A DNA stretch of 64,000 nucleotides, from positions 21,391,017 to 21,455,016 of the forward strand of contig CM038466.1 in assembly GCA_021464415.1 (NCBI GenBank), in the 5' to 3' direction. How positions within the stretch are numbered: position 1 is the stretch's first letter; the number at the start of each line of letters is the position of its first letter. The DNA comes from Lonicera japonica. Taxonomy: Eukaryota; Streptophyta; Magnoliopsida; Dipsacales; Caprifoliaceae. The notes beneath the pieces were generated by a model. The model made no database searches. It saw only the letters and a program-made list of their open reading frames with translations, and was not told the origin of the DNA. The position numbers and the translations under genes were made by a program. This document shows positions 31,577 to 45,000 of this stretch, one piece after another.

Positions 31577-33387
31577 ACAGAAAAGCTTTCCGATTGATAG
31601 GCAGCGAGATCACTGTTGTAAGTTATAATTGTAGACATAATCGATTTAAAAAAAATATTTGTGAGCAAAATGAGCAGTAAGAAGTCATTTTTCTTCCCGT
31701 AAATGGTTGTCCTGCGTAAATTAAATAATTTAAAGGCTTTTGTATGCCTTTTAGAAATAACTGGCGTAGGTTGTCAAGAAACAGGAAATGGTAGTGGAGT
31801 AAGAAGTTTCTCATATCTGGAGTGAGTACAAGATTACCTTTCTTAACTAAGGTTACTGGAACTCCATTATTTAAATTAAAATCCCTTCAATGCAACTCAA
31901 ACCGTCTCAAAATAAAATTTATTTGATTGACAATGGCTCCAAATAAGGACAAAGCATCAAACTTCTTCGACGATTGCTCAAATCTTGAGATGGAAAATAA
32001 AATTGGTCTGAAATCGACACAATAAAATAATGTCATGTTCGTGTCTAAATTTTAAAATGAAATTAAAATTATATTAAATTAATTGTGTCTTGTCAAGTCA
32101 ATTAAGTCTATGGATAAACTTCTCGAATCTGCTTATATCCCCTAACATGTTTAACGCCTTCTGCAGAGTAATAAAGAAGAAGAAAATTGAATTATGTAGA
32201 TTCATGTTTGTTTTACTGACAGAGGCATACGTACGTAGTATTAAGTTACTTTAAAATATTAAATGAATTAATCAAATTAATTATATGCATAACCATTTAA
32301 TATAGGGTGGTGATGTTGGCACCCCCAAAAACACTTGATAACACTCCCACTTTAATTCGGTCATTCGCAACCGAGTAAAGTGTTTATTATTCGGTTGTTG
32401 AGGACCGAATATAAGTCTATATACTCGGTTCTTGACAACCGAATAAGGCATTTTTAAGTTTTTTCAAATTTTATACTCGATTCTTGACAACCGAGTAAGA
32501 CATTTTCAAGTTTTTTCAAATTTTTGCAAGTTTATATTCGGTCCTTCACAACCGAATAACGTATACGTTATTCGGTTGCGAATGACCGAATTAAAGTGGG
32601 AGTGTTTTCAAGAGATTTTGGGGGTGCCAACATCACCACCCTTAATATATTGTTTAATTTTCACTATCACATTTTATTGAATAATAAAATATAATTATAC
32701 TTTTCTCTTTGCATTTTTTAAGGTGCCGAGTAATAAAAGAGAAGAAAAATCAATTATATAGATTGTTTCAACACACAAAGTTGTCAATTCTATCACATGA
32801 TAATCACATAGAATTCGAAATTTCAAGACTAATCGGAGGAAAACCCCAACATCATATTGGACTTCTCTCCTGATTGGGTTTGAGACAACCCTATCCTGAG
32901 ATAAAATGTTGTATTACTAAATTAGGAGTTATATAATAATAAATTAAATATACATAAAATCCTGGCGCACTTAACAAAAGAAAGTGCAGACCAAGTTGTT
33001 CTAATTATGACTAAGATAAAGATATTACAAGAATAAGATAACATGCAAAACCATTGTCCAACTGGTTTTCAGGTTCCCTAAGACCAGCTTTATTGCAAAT
33101 GTCAATATGGTTATGTAAAACTGTATGTTTAAAAAGGCAAACATTGCAAAATGGTAATACATTAGACAAATATGGTGGTGTATTACATATATATATATAT
33201 AACATTCACACGTAGCTTGCATATATATATATACATAGCATAAGGATGTAACAACATATCATAGTAGGGTACTACAACATATCATAGCAGGGTACTGAAA
33301 CCCCTCCGGTCCTAATCAAAAGCAGTGATAAAATCAACGTAGAATAACTAGAAAAGGGGTTCACAAGACATACTTTCATCACCTCCT
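31577..33387. other. Intergenic DNA downstream of D2HGDH
   Basis: The first 100 bases are the rest of copy B. After that I see AT-rich single-copy-looking DNA, a MITE at 32305-32641, and TA repeats near 33185 and 33222. No gene was found. The stretch just before 33388 is the likely 3' untranslated region of D2HGDH. Confidence 0.6.
32305..32641. mobile_element. MITE with long inverted ends and internal ACCGA palindromes
   Basis: The left end GGGTGGTGATGTTGGCACCC and the right mirror end pair over about 65 bases. An 8-bp duplication TTAATATA lies on both sides (32297-32304 and 32642-32649). Inside are about five copies of a 20-bp imperfect palindrome of the form ATTCGGTT...ACCGAAT. The duplication length suggests hAT. 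The element at 45121-45381 has a related layout. Confidence 0.88.
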
Positions 33388-36300
33388 CTAAGATACAAGG
33401 GACGGCGGGAGAACTTTATACGGGTTGAGTATTCCATTGGGGTCCAGCAACTTCTTGATGGAAGTCATTAATTGCACCTGTAACTTTTGTCTTAGAAACT
33501 TACAAATAAAGAGAGACTAAAATATAAACGAAACAGTCGTAGAATGTCTTCATTGTTCTGATCACAAATCGCCCCAAGTTTATCTCCATTTAATTGTAAA
33601 GTTTGAAAACAACTAATTTTTATGAGAAGTTGGAAACATAAACGATTGATGTAGTGAGAAGTTCTCCATCGTTCCTTATTTTTCATGAAAAAATTTTGTT
33701 CCCACCGCCCAAAGAACTGGATTCAATGGAAACCCGAAAAAATAACAGAGCATCTTACCAAATTATTCATCTCATTTTCTAACTTCTCACAAAAGTAGTT
33801 GGTCAATTCCTTTGACCAGTTGTTTTGAGATTCCAGTTCTTCTGGATTTGCTAATGTGGTTTGATGATAACAGTTGCATTAATAATAAAAATACGATGTA
33901 TTAATACGGTAAGCCTTTGGTTAGTAACCATAAAATACAAATTAGGATTATTAGATGTGTATATATATAACTTTAGTGAGTTATATATTATTTAAATAGA
34001 TAGATACGTTTTAGATATATTATACCTACTTAACTAAATAATACATTTTAGATATCTTATACCTGCTGGTTATGTTTTTGTTAAATCGCCACAAAATATA
34101 CATGTGCATGTGTTGGAGGGTATTGTCTGAGGGTAGGGATAGATGAAGCGTAACCTGCGTGGAGTCAATCACAATAACCAAAGGAATTTGAGAGAGGGTT
34201 GAAGTGAGAACACATACATCTCGAGAGAAGGAGAGAGCAGCACACCAAGTCATATGGGGTTAGAGAGCTAGCTAGAGAGGGTGATCTTCTTGGAATAAGT
34301 CTTGGACAGTTGTCCCCAAAATAGGGGATATTCAAAAAGGTAGTAAAACGGCCAAAAGATGGGAAATGTTCTAGGGAATTGTGTACAGAGGAATATGGAA
34401 TGGAATGGAATGGAATAGAATAGAATCCTTCAAACGATTGGGATGGTAGGTATTTATAGTGGATTGCACTTCTTGACAAAAAGGGGAAATGGGTAAATAT
34501 TGCATAATGGGTTTAGCCCCTAAAATAGAAAGAGCCGAACTTTACTCCAAATGCCACATAGGATTGAGTACTGTTTGGATATGGTTTTGAGTAGCTCCCT
34601 GCAACTGTCCGATTAACTTTGGTGTCTCCTTCTCTTTCCTGAGGCGGTTAGATAACAACTCACCTAACGGATCCTGTGTTCAATCCTCTAAGCCATTTCT
34701 CTTCAAACTCCCAATAGAGGTTGGTGCGTGACTAAATACTTTTCACCTTAGTACAACTTGGGAAAGTTGCCCCCAAACTAGTGAGCCGGGGTGTATTGTT
34801 GAGATTATAAATCCTACATCGGAAAAACAGATCCTCCCAAAGCAATATATAAGATTCAAGGGCTACTCCACCCATTGCCAATTGGTTTTGGGTTGGATGC
34901 TCCGAACTCTATCATGGTATCAGAGCTCAAGTTCTGAAAGGTCTCAGGTTCGAATCTTTGGTTTGGTTTGTCTCTCCACGTGCGAATGGGGGTCGCACGT
35001 GAGGGGGAGGGGAGTGTTTAACTCTGCAAGGTCTCGGGTTCGAATCTTTGGTTTGGTTTGGTTTGGTTTGTCTCTCCACGTGCGAGTGGGGTTTGCACGT
35101 GAGGGAGAGGGGGAATGTTGAAGAGTATGATATACATTATTGGCCCACTACCAAACAGCTTAAGCTTTTGGAAAAGATGATTCATAACATGGTATCAAAG
35201 GGAAGGCTATTCACCGTGCTAAAGGCCCAACGGCCACACAGGCTACACGTCACCTAATATAAACAATCCACATGTTAGGTTCAAAATTACGCCACATATA
35301 AAGGGGCGTGTTGAGATTATAAATCCCACATCGGAAAAACGGATCCTCCCAAAGCAACATATAAGATCTGTTACAGGCTGTAAATAATTAGTATATTTAG
35401 TATGGAAAGCTTGATTATAGGGATTATGATGCGTAGAGGAGCTTCCTTATTTAGGATATCAATTGAATATATAAATGTTGTATCTTTTCAATAATAAAAA
35501 AGCAAATTATTCTCCTCACCTACAACAATTACATGGTATCAGAGGTCAGGTTTTGCAAGGTCTCAGGTTCGAATTCTCCCGCTTCTCCCGCTTGCATTTG
35601 TTTCCCCCCTTTGTATTTGTGCTTGTATGCACGTTGTTGTTTGTGCACAAAGTGCACCTTTGGTTTGGTTTGTCTCTCCACGTGGAAGTGGGGGTCGCAC
35701 ATGATCCCACTAGCATTTGTTTCCCCCTTTGTATTTATGTTGTATGCACGTTGTTGTTTATGCACAAAGTGCACCTTTGTTTTGGTTTGTCTCTCCACGT
35801 GCGAGTGGGGGTCGCACGTGAGGGGGAGTGTTGAAGAGCATGATATACATTGTTGGCCCACTACCTAACAACTTAAGCTTTTGAGACCCATTGCCAATTG
35901 GTTTTGGGTTGGATACTTCAAACTCTAATAGGCATAACTTTGATAATAGCTGCCCCCGGACCGATAGGCCAAGGGGATAGGAGGTGATGAGGGAGGGTCC
36001 CTCTACAATATGTATAGTTATCTTTTGTCACTGCCTATGTATTTGTGGCCATAAACTTACAGCTTCAGGTGACTTGCTGTAGTGAATCTTATCAGCTTTC
36101 ATCAGTCCAAGACCATGCTCTGCGCTAATACTTCCATGGTGCTTAGATGTCCATTCATAAACAAAGGGCTCAATTTGTGCTAGAATCTGCAATATTTTGT
36201 ATGGATTAGGCAACAAAGACGAAAGCATGCACAATTAACTTTCTGAAAGAAGGCACTAGAAAATTACAGCATCATCATACTGTGGAGTGGATATATTAAG

Positions 36301-39300
36301 ATGAAGGTTGCTATCTCCAAGATGACCATATCCCACCACGTCAGCTGCAGAACCTGAAAATGGGTCCACCTAAAGATTAGTTGAAAATTCAAATTGAGAA
36401 ATTATTCAATTATGCTCAGTGACAGCCAATGTCATAGTTTTACTTATAGTCCCACCAATAACTACCATTAGAATTCCAGGAAAGAATATAGTTTCACAAG
36501 AACAGCCGACACTAAACATGAAAATAAAACCTAGTTATAAGAACATGTCCTTGTTCATGTAAACCACTTGTTCGTTGGATCAGTACCAACCAAAAAGAAC
36601 CTTGAGTTTCAATTTATATGGTTCATTACAACAATCCCCCAAGGAGGGACCATATAACATAACCAAACATCTGGGGTAACAGGAGATTACCAAGACGTAT
36701 TCGCATTTCCTCAACAAGATCATACATCTTTTCAACAGGCAGTGATAAATCATATTTGTATACAGCCCCTGCTTTCATCAGTGCTTCTGGTACACCCTGT
36801 TACCATGGGGACAGAAAAATAAAGAATAATAAGAATGATAAAGCATGTAGACAAAGTTCACCAAAGCATGTTCTGAAAATTTCATTGTACGCACCATAAT
36901 AATATTGTTCTGCTATTGAATACAATTGATAATGCAAGAAGAAAAAGAAACTCTAGGGCATCGGCAGTGTATAACTCAAAATAATTAAGATCTACTATTT
37001 ATGCAAAGAAAAAAATCATGACTATAGAGGGATGCAGGGTAGAGAAGGTAAATCTCTCATGATTGAAGTTACAAAACTTTCGGAATACAAAGTCTATGAC
37101 TTTTACATACCAAGTTAGGTAGAAAGGGCAGTAAAAGGATATATACAAACCTGATGAAGTGCTGAAAATAGACGTTAGACCTTAACCATGTTGAATAGAT
37201 TCAAAGTGAGGATGCAAGGGTCTTAGTCAAAGACCAGAAAATTAAGAAAAATTAAATAATGTTTTCAGAAATTGTTTGAGTGAAAAATGAGAAATCGCAA
37301 GGGGAAAAAAAAGTGTCATCAATCAAAATAACTATACATGTGAACGTTGTGTATACTCTTGTTCATACAAAGTATACAATATGTACATTCTCAGTAAACC
37401 TTACCAAGTTACTTAATAAACATTATAGTACCCAAGGTACCCCAGAAAGTGCTCAAAGTATCCCAAGATCCAAGATCCAAAATAGTAAATCAAATAAGTA
37501 TACCCTAATCATCCCTCATATTGACTAAAAATAGCATACTGCTGACCCATACCCGTACCAGAGTGACCCATGTCCTAGGTACAAAGGTTAGATCCAACAA
37601 GACATATATTTCTAATTTCAGTAAAGAAAGGCATTCCAATATAGAGGAAATTATGAAGTGTAAAAGAGAAACCTCACGAATATGCCAAAACGATGATGCT
37701 TGACTTATGTCTTGTGCGATAGCGCCATCAGATATCAAACCACCTTCCATTGAATGAAGAAGGAATGCCTCGAGCTTCTGTCTAGATGACGTAAAAAGAA
37801 AAAAGAAGCCCAATTAAAAAATAATCAGCACATCGACTACACTAAGCAAATTCAATAAACTATACAGACAATATTACAATACTATGAGCAAGTAAACAAA
37901 ATTGTAAAGTTAGGATAAATAACAATGAACTCTATCTGATAACAATGAGTGATGAGAAACGAGTTTACTTGTCGGAAGATTCATCACTGCCAGTTGTCTC
38001 AATCAGAACATAGAAGTTGTGCATTGATGGTGGTAACGGATTCCTAACACCATCTAAATGCTTCAGGACCTGTGCATAGTAGAACTACCGTCAAAGAATG
38101 CACTAACAAGTGCCTGTTTTTCCTTTAAATAAAGGTAAAAAAAATCGAAATTCCTCCATAGTTAACAATGCACTAGCAAGCACCATTTTTTGAAGAAAAG
38201 ATGAAGGGGATATCTATGCCTCTTGTACATTTATTATTTTTTCCCACAAGCATCTTTCTCACCCTCTAGCCATCAATATGAAGACTTGCTTTCAAGAAAA
38301 TACCTCTGATCTTAAGTGCTGGTTATCAATAATGTAGCGCAACAGAAACAAACTTTTTTCTGGTAGAGAAAGCTTACAAGATCCAGTGCATGGGAATCCA
38401 GAAATTCAAATGCAGATAGAATCTCTCCAAGCCTCCTCTTTGCTTCCAGTAGAAGTTTCTGAAACAAGAGAAACACTACAAAAGCTCAAAATCAAATATA
38501 AATTGAAATATGTAAGAAACTAACACAAAATCATAAAGCAAGCTTATGAACTACAGTTCGACCTTAGACTCCATTCATTCTAAAAGATGGACTAATACAA
38601 ACCTACAAAAATCAGATCATTAAGTGCAAAGATAACATAAAAGGATGGAACTGATTTTACCTGGCAGCTGAAATAATCTTTACAAGCAAGAAAAGCTAGA
38701 TTTACAGAAGACAACTTTGGAGGGGTAAGTATGGAAACCTTACTTATGATTCCCAAAGATCCTTCACTTCCTAGGCCAAACAGGCGGTTACAGAAGTAAT
38801 TAGAAAAGTAAATATAAGAATCTATATGTACACTGATAAAGCAATAAGATTTTTTTAAGTGTTTCCATACCTATAAACAAATGCTTCAAGTCATATCCAG
38901 TATTATCCTTGCGTAGAGTTCCAAGCATGTCCAGCACAGTACCATTTGCTAAAACAGCTTCAAGACCTGAAAGATTGGCAAAAAATTATGGGGGAAAAAT
39001 GGAGCTTGAAGTATATGGCTCTTAAAGTGCTATATAAGTAATTAATAGCAGGCAGCAGAGCACTTAAAACACCTTTGAATCAGCTAAGCATTCTGTTACA
39101 TAACAACAGTTGAATTTCAGAATCTGAAATTTTAGATTGATAACAGTATTGTAATTGTATGATTACAAAGACTCCCAAAATGGGTATGAATAGGACACAA
39201 ATTAAACCCCAAGGAAACAATATAGGAAAGGAAAGAAAAGGAAATACATAATTAATAAAAGACTCCATAAATAAAATCTACTAGCAAAAGCAATAAATCC

Positions 39301-42048
39301 TAATTTCTAACAACGTTTAACCTGAAGAAAGAAAAAGCATATTGAGTGGCATGAGCACGTAGGACTTCTTTCCTCTAGAACACGCCAACTACAGACCATT
39401 AGATCATATATACACATTCATAAGCATATACGTACATGTAGTTCTTATCCTTCATACTTGTGATATATGGCAATACACAGATAGAGAGATGTAGTCACTC
39501 GCAATATGATTATTTCTGCTTGAACTCATAAGATCTCTGCAGTTAAGCTTTGCTAATTTTACTTGTATCTATATTAACTAAATCAATTTCAAAAACTTAC
39601 ACAGAATATCTGTGAATACTGCTATGAGAGCAACTATACATCCAAAACTAGATATGATACAAGAGAATTCTCACCAAGTACAGTCCCATGAAGTGATCCA
39701 TAACGGACAAGGCGCAAACCACCAGCATTAGTCGAAACATTTCCACCAATTTGACAGCTCCCTTTGGCACCTAAGTCTAGAGGCATTATAAAGCTGCAAA
39801 ATATAAGTAAAATGCGAGTCACTTTGTAAAACCCAAGCCTCTCACAACAATGTCACTTTGTAAAACCAAATAAAAGAAGCGAAGGAGGGGTATGAATCAA
39901 CAAATGAATAGAAAGATTGAACCAAGGAATCCTTTCTCGTGGTCAAATTATAATCCCATTTGAAGGTCTAATTTGGATGGCTTGAGACTCAGTTCAAGCT
40001 GCAAACAATTCAGGATATCTACAAACTTTGAACACAAAATCCAAATACCATTTGGCTTCCACAGCTTAAATTGAAGACAACTTCAGATTCCAATTTAAAT
40101 TGAATTTGGGGATTCACTCTGACTCTAGATTCAATTATGAGAATAACGTGATTCATTAGAAATCATGTTCATTATAAGTTCTATACATTATTCTGAATAT
40201 TTGTGATAACTATATTGGTTAGAGTTTGATGTATCCAGTCTTATCCCCGCAAGAGAAGGGGCTTCTTTCTAGTCAAACCCATGAATCATGATGCCCTAGT
40301 CCAAACAGAGCAGTCTTACCGGTGCGCAAAATCCAACCCTAAAGTTAAGCAAGAAAATACAATTAAATCACATTATATGCTGTTCTATCGTCAGATACTT
40401 AACTGGTAGATTCGTTATTGCCCATCCTGATTGGATTCAAATCTTAATAATCATAAATCTGGAAAGTGTTCTAATTAAAAGGGGAAATGTCGTTAAGACC
40501 CGCCTTGATTACACAAATTTGAAAGAAAATAATTCCGAAACAAGTGACCAAAGGGTAACAGCCTTAAGAGCTTCAACATAAACCTACCAGGTGTAGACCC
40601 TACAACATCTTGTTACTGATTTAATTAATTAGTTGGCCAGGTGTTACAGTGCACCCTTTGATGGCACAATAGGTTTATGTATGAAGGGTAAATTTCAAGT
40701 AACCTTAAGTCATGGATTGGGCATTTTGGGGTCAAACGGATGAGTTTTTTGACGAAACTTGCTCGAGATGATCTTCAGTATTAGTAGATCATCTCCACCA
40801 AATTTCATAAAACTTTGGTTAACTACAAAATTGACTAGTTGAATTTTGTAGTTAACTTACTTCCTAGTTGAATTTTTTGATGAAATTTGGTGGGGATGAT
40901 CTACTAGTCATGGAAATTGTCTTCACCAAGTTTCGTCAAAAAACTCATCTGTTTGACTCCCCAAATTCCCAGTCACAACTGAAGGTCCTTAAGTTAGGAC
41001 CTTACTTGAAATGTACCCTATGTATGAAACAATATCATGTATTATCGTACAGCTCTAGATGTCGTGTCTCTGGAAAAGGTAAGGCTGTAATAGAAAATTA
41101 CCCCCGGCTATCTAGGAAAGAAATCAGGTTTTCCAATATGCATCCTGCCTCACATACCAGTATACCGCTAACCTGAGAAAGGGCATAAAGTTAATCTTTT
41201 GTATTGAAATAAACTATACCAATGAATTTAATGAGAACATGTGACATGGTATCTTAATAGCATTCAGGAAAAATAGATGTGAAAACCTAGAAGTATAAAT
41301 TGTGAGATAACAAACTGATCAAACTAATAAAGGATCAAACCAAAAAATTGTGAAGGAACAAACAAAAAAGTTTGTGAGAACAGCCTATAAACTTTTTCCT
41401 AATATATAGGTAAATGCAAACAACTTCTAACTAAAGGTGCCTCTACAGTCAAAGTCCTAAGAAAAACTCTCTATCATTGAATACGTAGAAAGAGGGAAAT
41501 TTAAAAATGAATGTGCATTGGATGACAGAAGAGTAGTATCTACCTTGTCAAAGGAAATGATGCTATTCATGGAACCAGTATTGATGATCACCTGCAGAGT
41601 TATGTAACACCCCAAATAAAAGGAAAAAGAAAACAGATATGATAAGAATAGAAATATAATGAGTAACCCTTTGGTGAAAAAAAATGTCTTTAACAACACT
41701 TGTTTAGATGCCATGCCTCCGTACTAGCCCTACAAGTAAATATCAATTGCAGCATTCTCAGATTGATAGTCCCATCCTGACTTTTGGTACATTTTAAGGA
41801 AACACTAATTTCAACCAAATCAATGGACAAGAATACAATTTATTTTCTATTGTGAGATTTGGTACATTGATTATGTCCCATAAAGGAAATGGGATTATAA
41901 ATTTAGGACATCCCGAAAGAAAAGTGAGACTAACAATTTGGGACGGAGGGACTATAATACTACTAGCAAACCATGATTTATGTGATCGACCTTAGTTGGA
42001 CAACATACTCTTGAATTGATATATAACACACATGCATACACACACACA

Positions 42049-42093
<45 letters not shown>

Positions 42094-45000
42094 AGACATG
42101 GTTGGTCACAAGTCAAGCACAAATGAATAGAAGAATCCCACATATTGAGTCACAATAAACAATTGGGTTGTGATACCTTTCATCAATACATAGATAAAAT
42201 AAATGTCATTCACATATAAATCTTTAATATCAAGAAAGGTGCAGCAACAATAACAAATTGACCTTCTTTGACTTTGCTATGCAACCAAGTCCTAAGTACT
42301 GACATTATACTCGAACTTTACCAATTTGGCACCACGTCCAAACAGTAAAACTTATCAATGACCAAATGTAAAAGAATTTAAATGCAAGGTTGTCAATTAA
42401 ACAACTGATATTGCCTTATCCCAACCATATGTTGTTGTCGAGACAGAACTTCATTAACAATTATAATAATCAAAAATACAAATATGCACATATCTTACGG
42501 TGTCAAGAGGATCAGTGCGCTTTATGAACCTTATGTTGATACTAAACCACATTATCTCAAATTTCATCAGCAATATACTCACACACACATGTATAATCTT
42601 TTAGATATATACATATTCTTCTTTTGGGGGAGGTTGAGCTCATGATCTCCCTAATGGAAGTGTGAGCTCTAGCTACCAAGGCTAGCCCTTGGGGTTCAGT
42701 TTAGTTGGGTTATCTTCCTTCTACTTAAAAACTTTCTCCCAAACCTGATCAAAGACAACTGACTTTAGCTATATATGGGGGTCAATCCAGTTATCTTACA
42801 TACTCAAGAACAGTGGGCAAAATCAGAGTTCATTTTGCTTTACCCGAAATCAACTTCAGAGCTGAAGTCAAGAGAACGGACTACATTAAAATAACAAAAA
42901 CTGGATTATGAAGCTTTCTCCTTCTGTCAAGCACACAAAAAGACATGGAGTCCTTAAATTTTCTGGAGTATATAATATGTTTTGTATGTTTTCTCCCTGT
43001 GCAGTGTGATACATCCGAGATGAATACAAACAAAGTTCTACCACCAAGAATCCTAAGCATGTAAAATTATAAGAGAATGTCACTATTACCTCATCAAAAA
43101 CGGGAACACTTCCTCCCACAAGACCAGTATTTCCACCTTGAGGGACAACAGCCAGACATCTAGAATTACAGTATTTAAGAATCTGAGAAACCTGCAACAT
43201 GAATTTCGCACACCAATAATCTTAATCCAGTGTCCACAATCAATTGACAAACAAGGGTGAATGTTATCAGTCCTGCATTTATTGAAAGATGTTCAATTTC
43301 ATTTGCTGCAGTGGTGTACCACTTTCCTTTCTTTTCTTTTTCCTTTTCTTTTTTCTCTTAAAAAGAATAAAAGAAGCATTAAGACTGTTAATAAAAAAAA
43401 ATGAATAGGAGGAGGAGAAGGAAAATGAGGAGAACTCAGACATAAAAAAGTAAAAAGGGGGAAATTAGAAACGAAGAAGGAAATATTTTGATAAATCCAC
43501 CAGCTAAACAGCCTTCAAACCCAAAACAAAACTAATCACCACAGATATCGGAAGCCCCTAATTTCAGCCATTCCCAAGACAACTCCTACTCTACCTTGTC
43601 CTCAAAAAATCTACATTCCTATGGAGCCACATCAACCAAAATGATGCTGTTCCATATAAATTTGGACCTCTCTTCTATCTCCTTCCAATCTCAATAATAC
43701 AGTAGTTAACCCAATAACGAGAAATTCTGAATCCCTGATACAGTTTAGCTCATCATTTGATAAAACAATCAATGGGAACTCGATGCCAATTAAAATTTGT
43801 TCCAAATGCCTTTGTATGAATTCTAAGCTTCTATTCTCGTATCTGGAAATAAAGATTTTAGGTTGTTGAGTTTCACTAATGACTATTGGAAAAGGTTTTA
43901 ACTTCATCCAAATAAGACTGATCTTTGCTTGAAATGTGATGGACTAAAATTCATCTTAATTCATTTTCTTTTGAGACATAGATTGCTCTGAAATTAAAGC
44001 AGGGAAGACATTAAATTTGCAAGATTGCTTTCATTTTTTTCAGAAAAAACAGAGTTCAGCAATTACTCATAGGGGAACCTTGTGTAACTGGAACTCCAAC
44101 AAAAATTAACATGTTCTAAATTATTATTATTATCCAAAATCTTCTGGTAGATAAAGAAGATATGAACCTCCTCAGTGCTCCTAGGTTGGAGCATTAGCTT
44201 ACTTGAACCTTTGTACTTCCGCATCCAATCTGTATTTGCAGTATCCAGCTTCTCTTCCTCCTGAATAACATTTTTCTCGCCTAATATCTTCTCAAAATGG
44301 CTGATATCATCAGAATTAATGGTTGAAAACAACGGGTTCCTCTGAATTTTCGTAGTCAGTGAAGCAAAAGATCTACACTGGATTCTGCAGATATTTCCAG
44401 AAAATATTTTTGCAGAAACAAGGGGATGATGACTCATGCAATTCTTTAGGGGATGGACACATGGTTGTATATTCCATTTTTCGTGTGCAGGTGTTGGTTT
44501 GAGTTGTTCGCAAGTTCTACCAAAAGCATATGTATGACCTGTAAGTAAAAGAATAGAAGTAAAACGAGAACAAACAAAAGAAAGAAGAGATCAGCTTGGC
44601 AACTTCTTTTAAATGAATTCTTGACAGACTTCCCGCTGGGTTCCAGTGTGGTCTAATTAGTATTTGAACAACAATCTGACGAAAGTAAACAAAGGTCAAT
44701 ATCGAAACTAATTTAACTGCCTTGAGTTCTGGTACACTGATTATAGAAAGCAGACTCTTAATTAGAGACAAAGGCAGTAGTTCTGGAACCAAATATATAA
44801 TCTACAACAACATGGGTGTACACTACAGTTCTTTCTTTCAGAATTACAAAGAATTACAGCAACAACACATTTTAGCATACAAAAATTGGTGAAAATTTAT
44901 GTTCATACACTACTTCTCTGCCAGTGAAATTGTCAACCCATTAAGCATATATATAAATTTAATGCTTTCTCCGTCTCAAATTGATAATCTCACTTTTCTT

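Noticed and set aside
31623..31814. 63-codon minus-strand frame after copy B
   Set aside because: No recognisable family; the composition is that of AT-rich DNA and part of it lies in the repeat.
34917..34965. Possible tRNA-derived SINE or tRNA gene (TGGTATCAGAGC ... GGTTCGAATC)
   Set aside because: There is a B-box-like GGTTCGAATC, but no cloverleaf can be formed. The upstream LTR-like sequence explains TGGTATCAGAGC better as a primer site.
35475..35868. Overlapping frames of 110-120 codons on both strands
   Set aside because: They lie in the tandemly repeated LTR-type repeat (CTCTCCACGTG units), so the frames are artefacts of repetition.
41457..41714. Minus-strand 85-codon frame
   Set aside because: It overlaps D2HGDH exon 4 (41544-41591) but runs through both splice sites; only the exon part is real.
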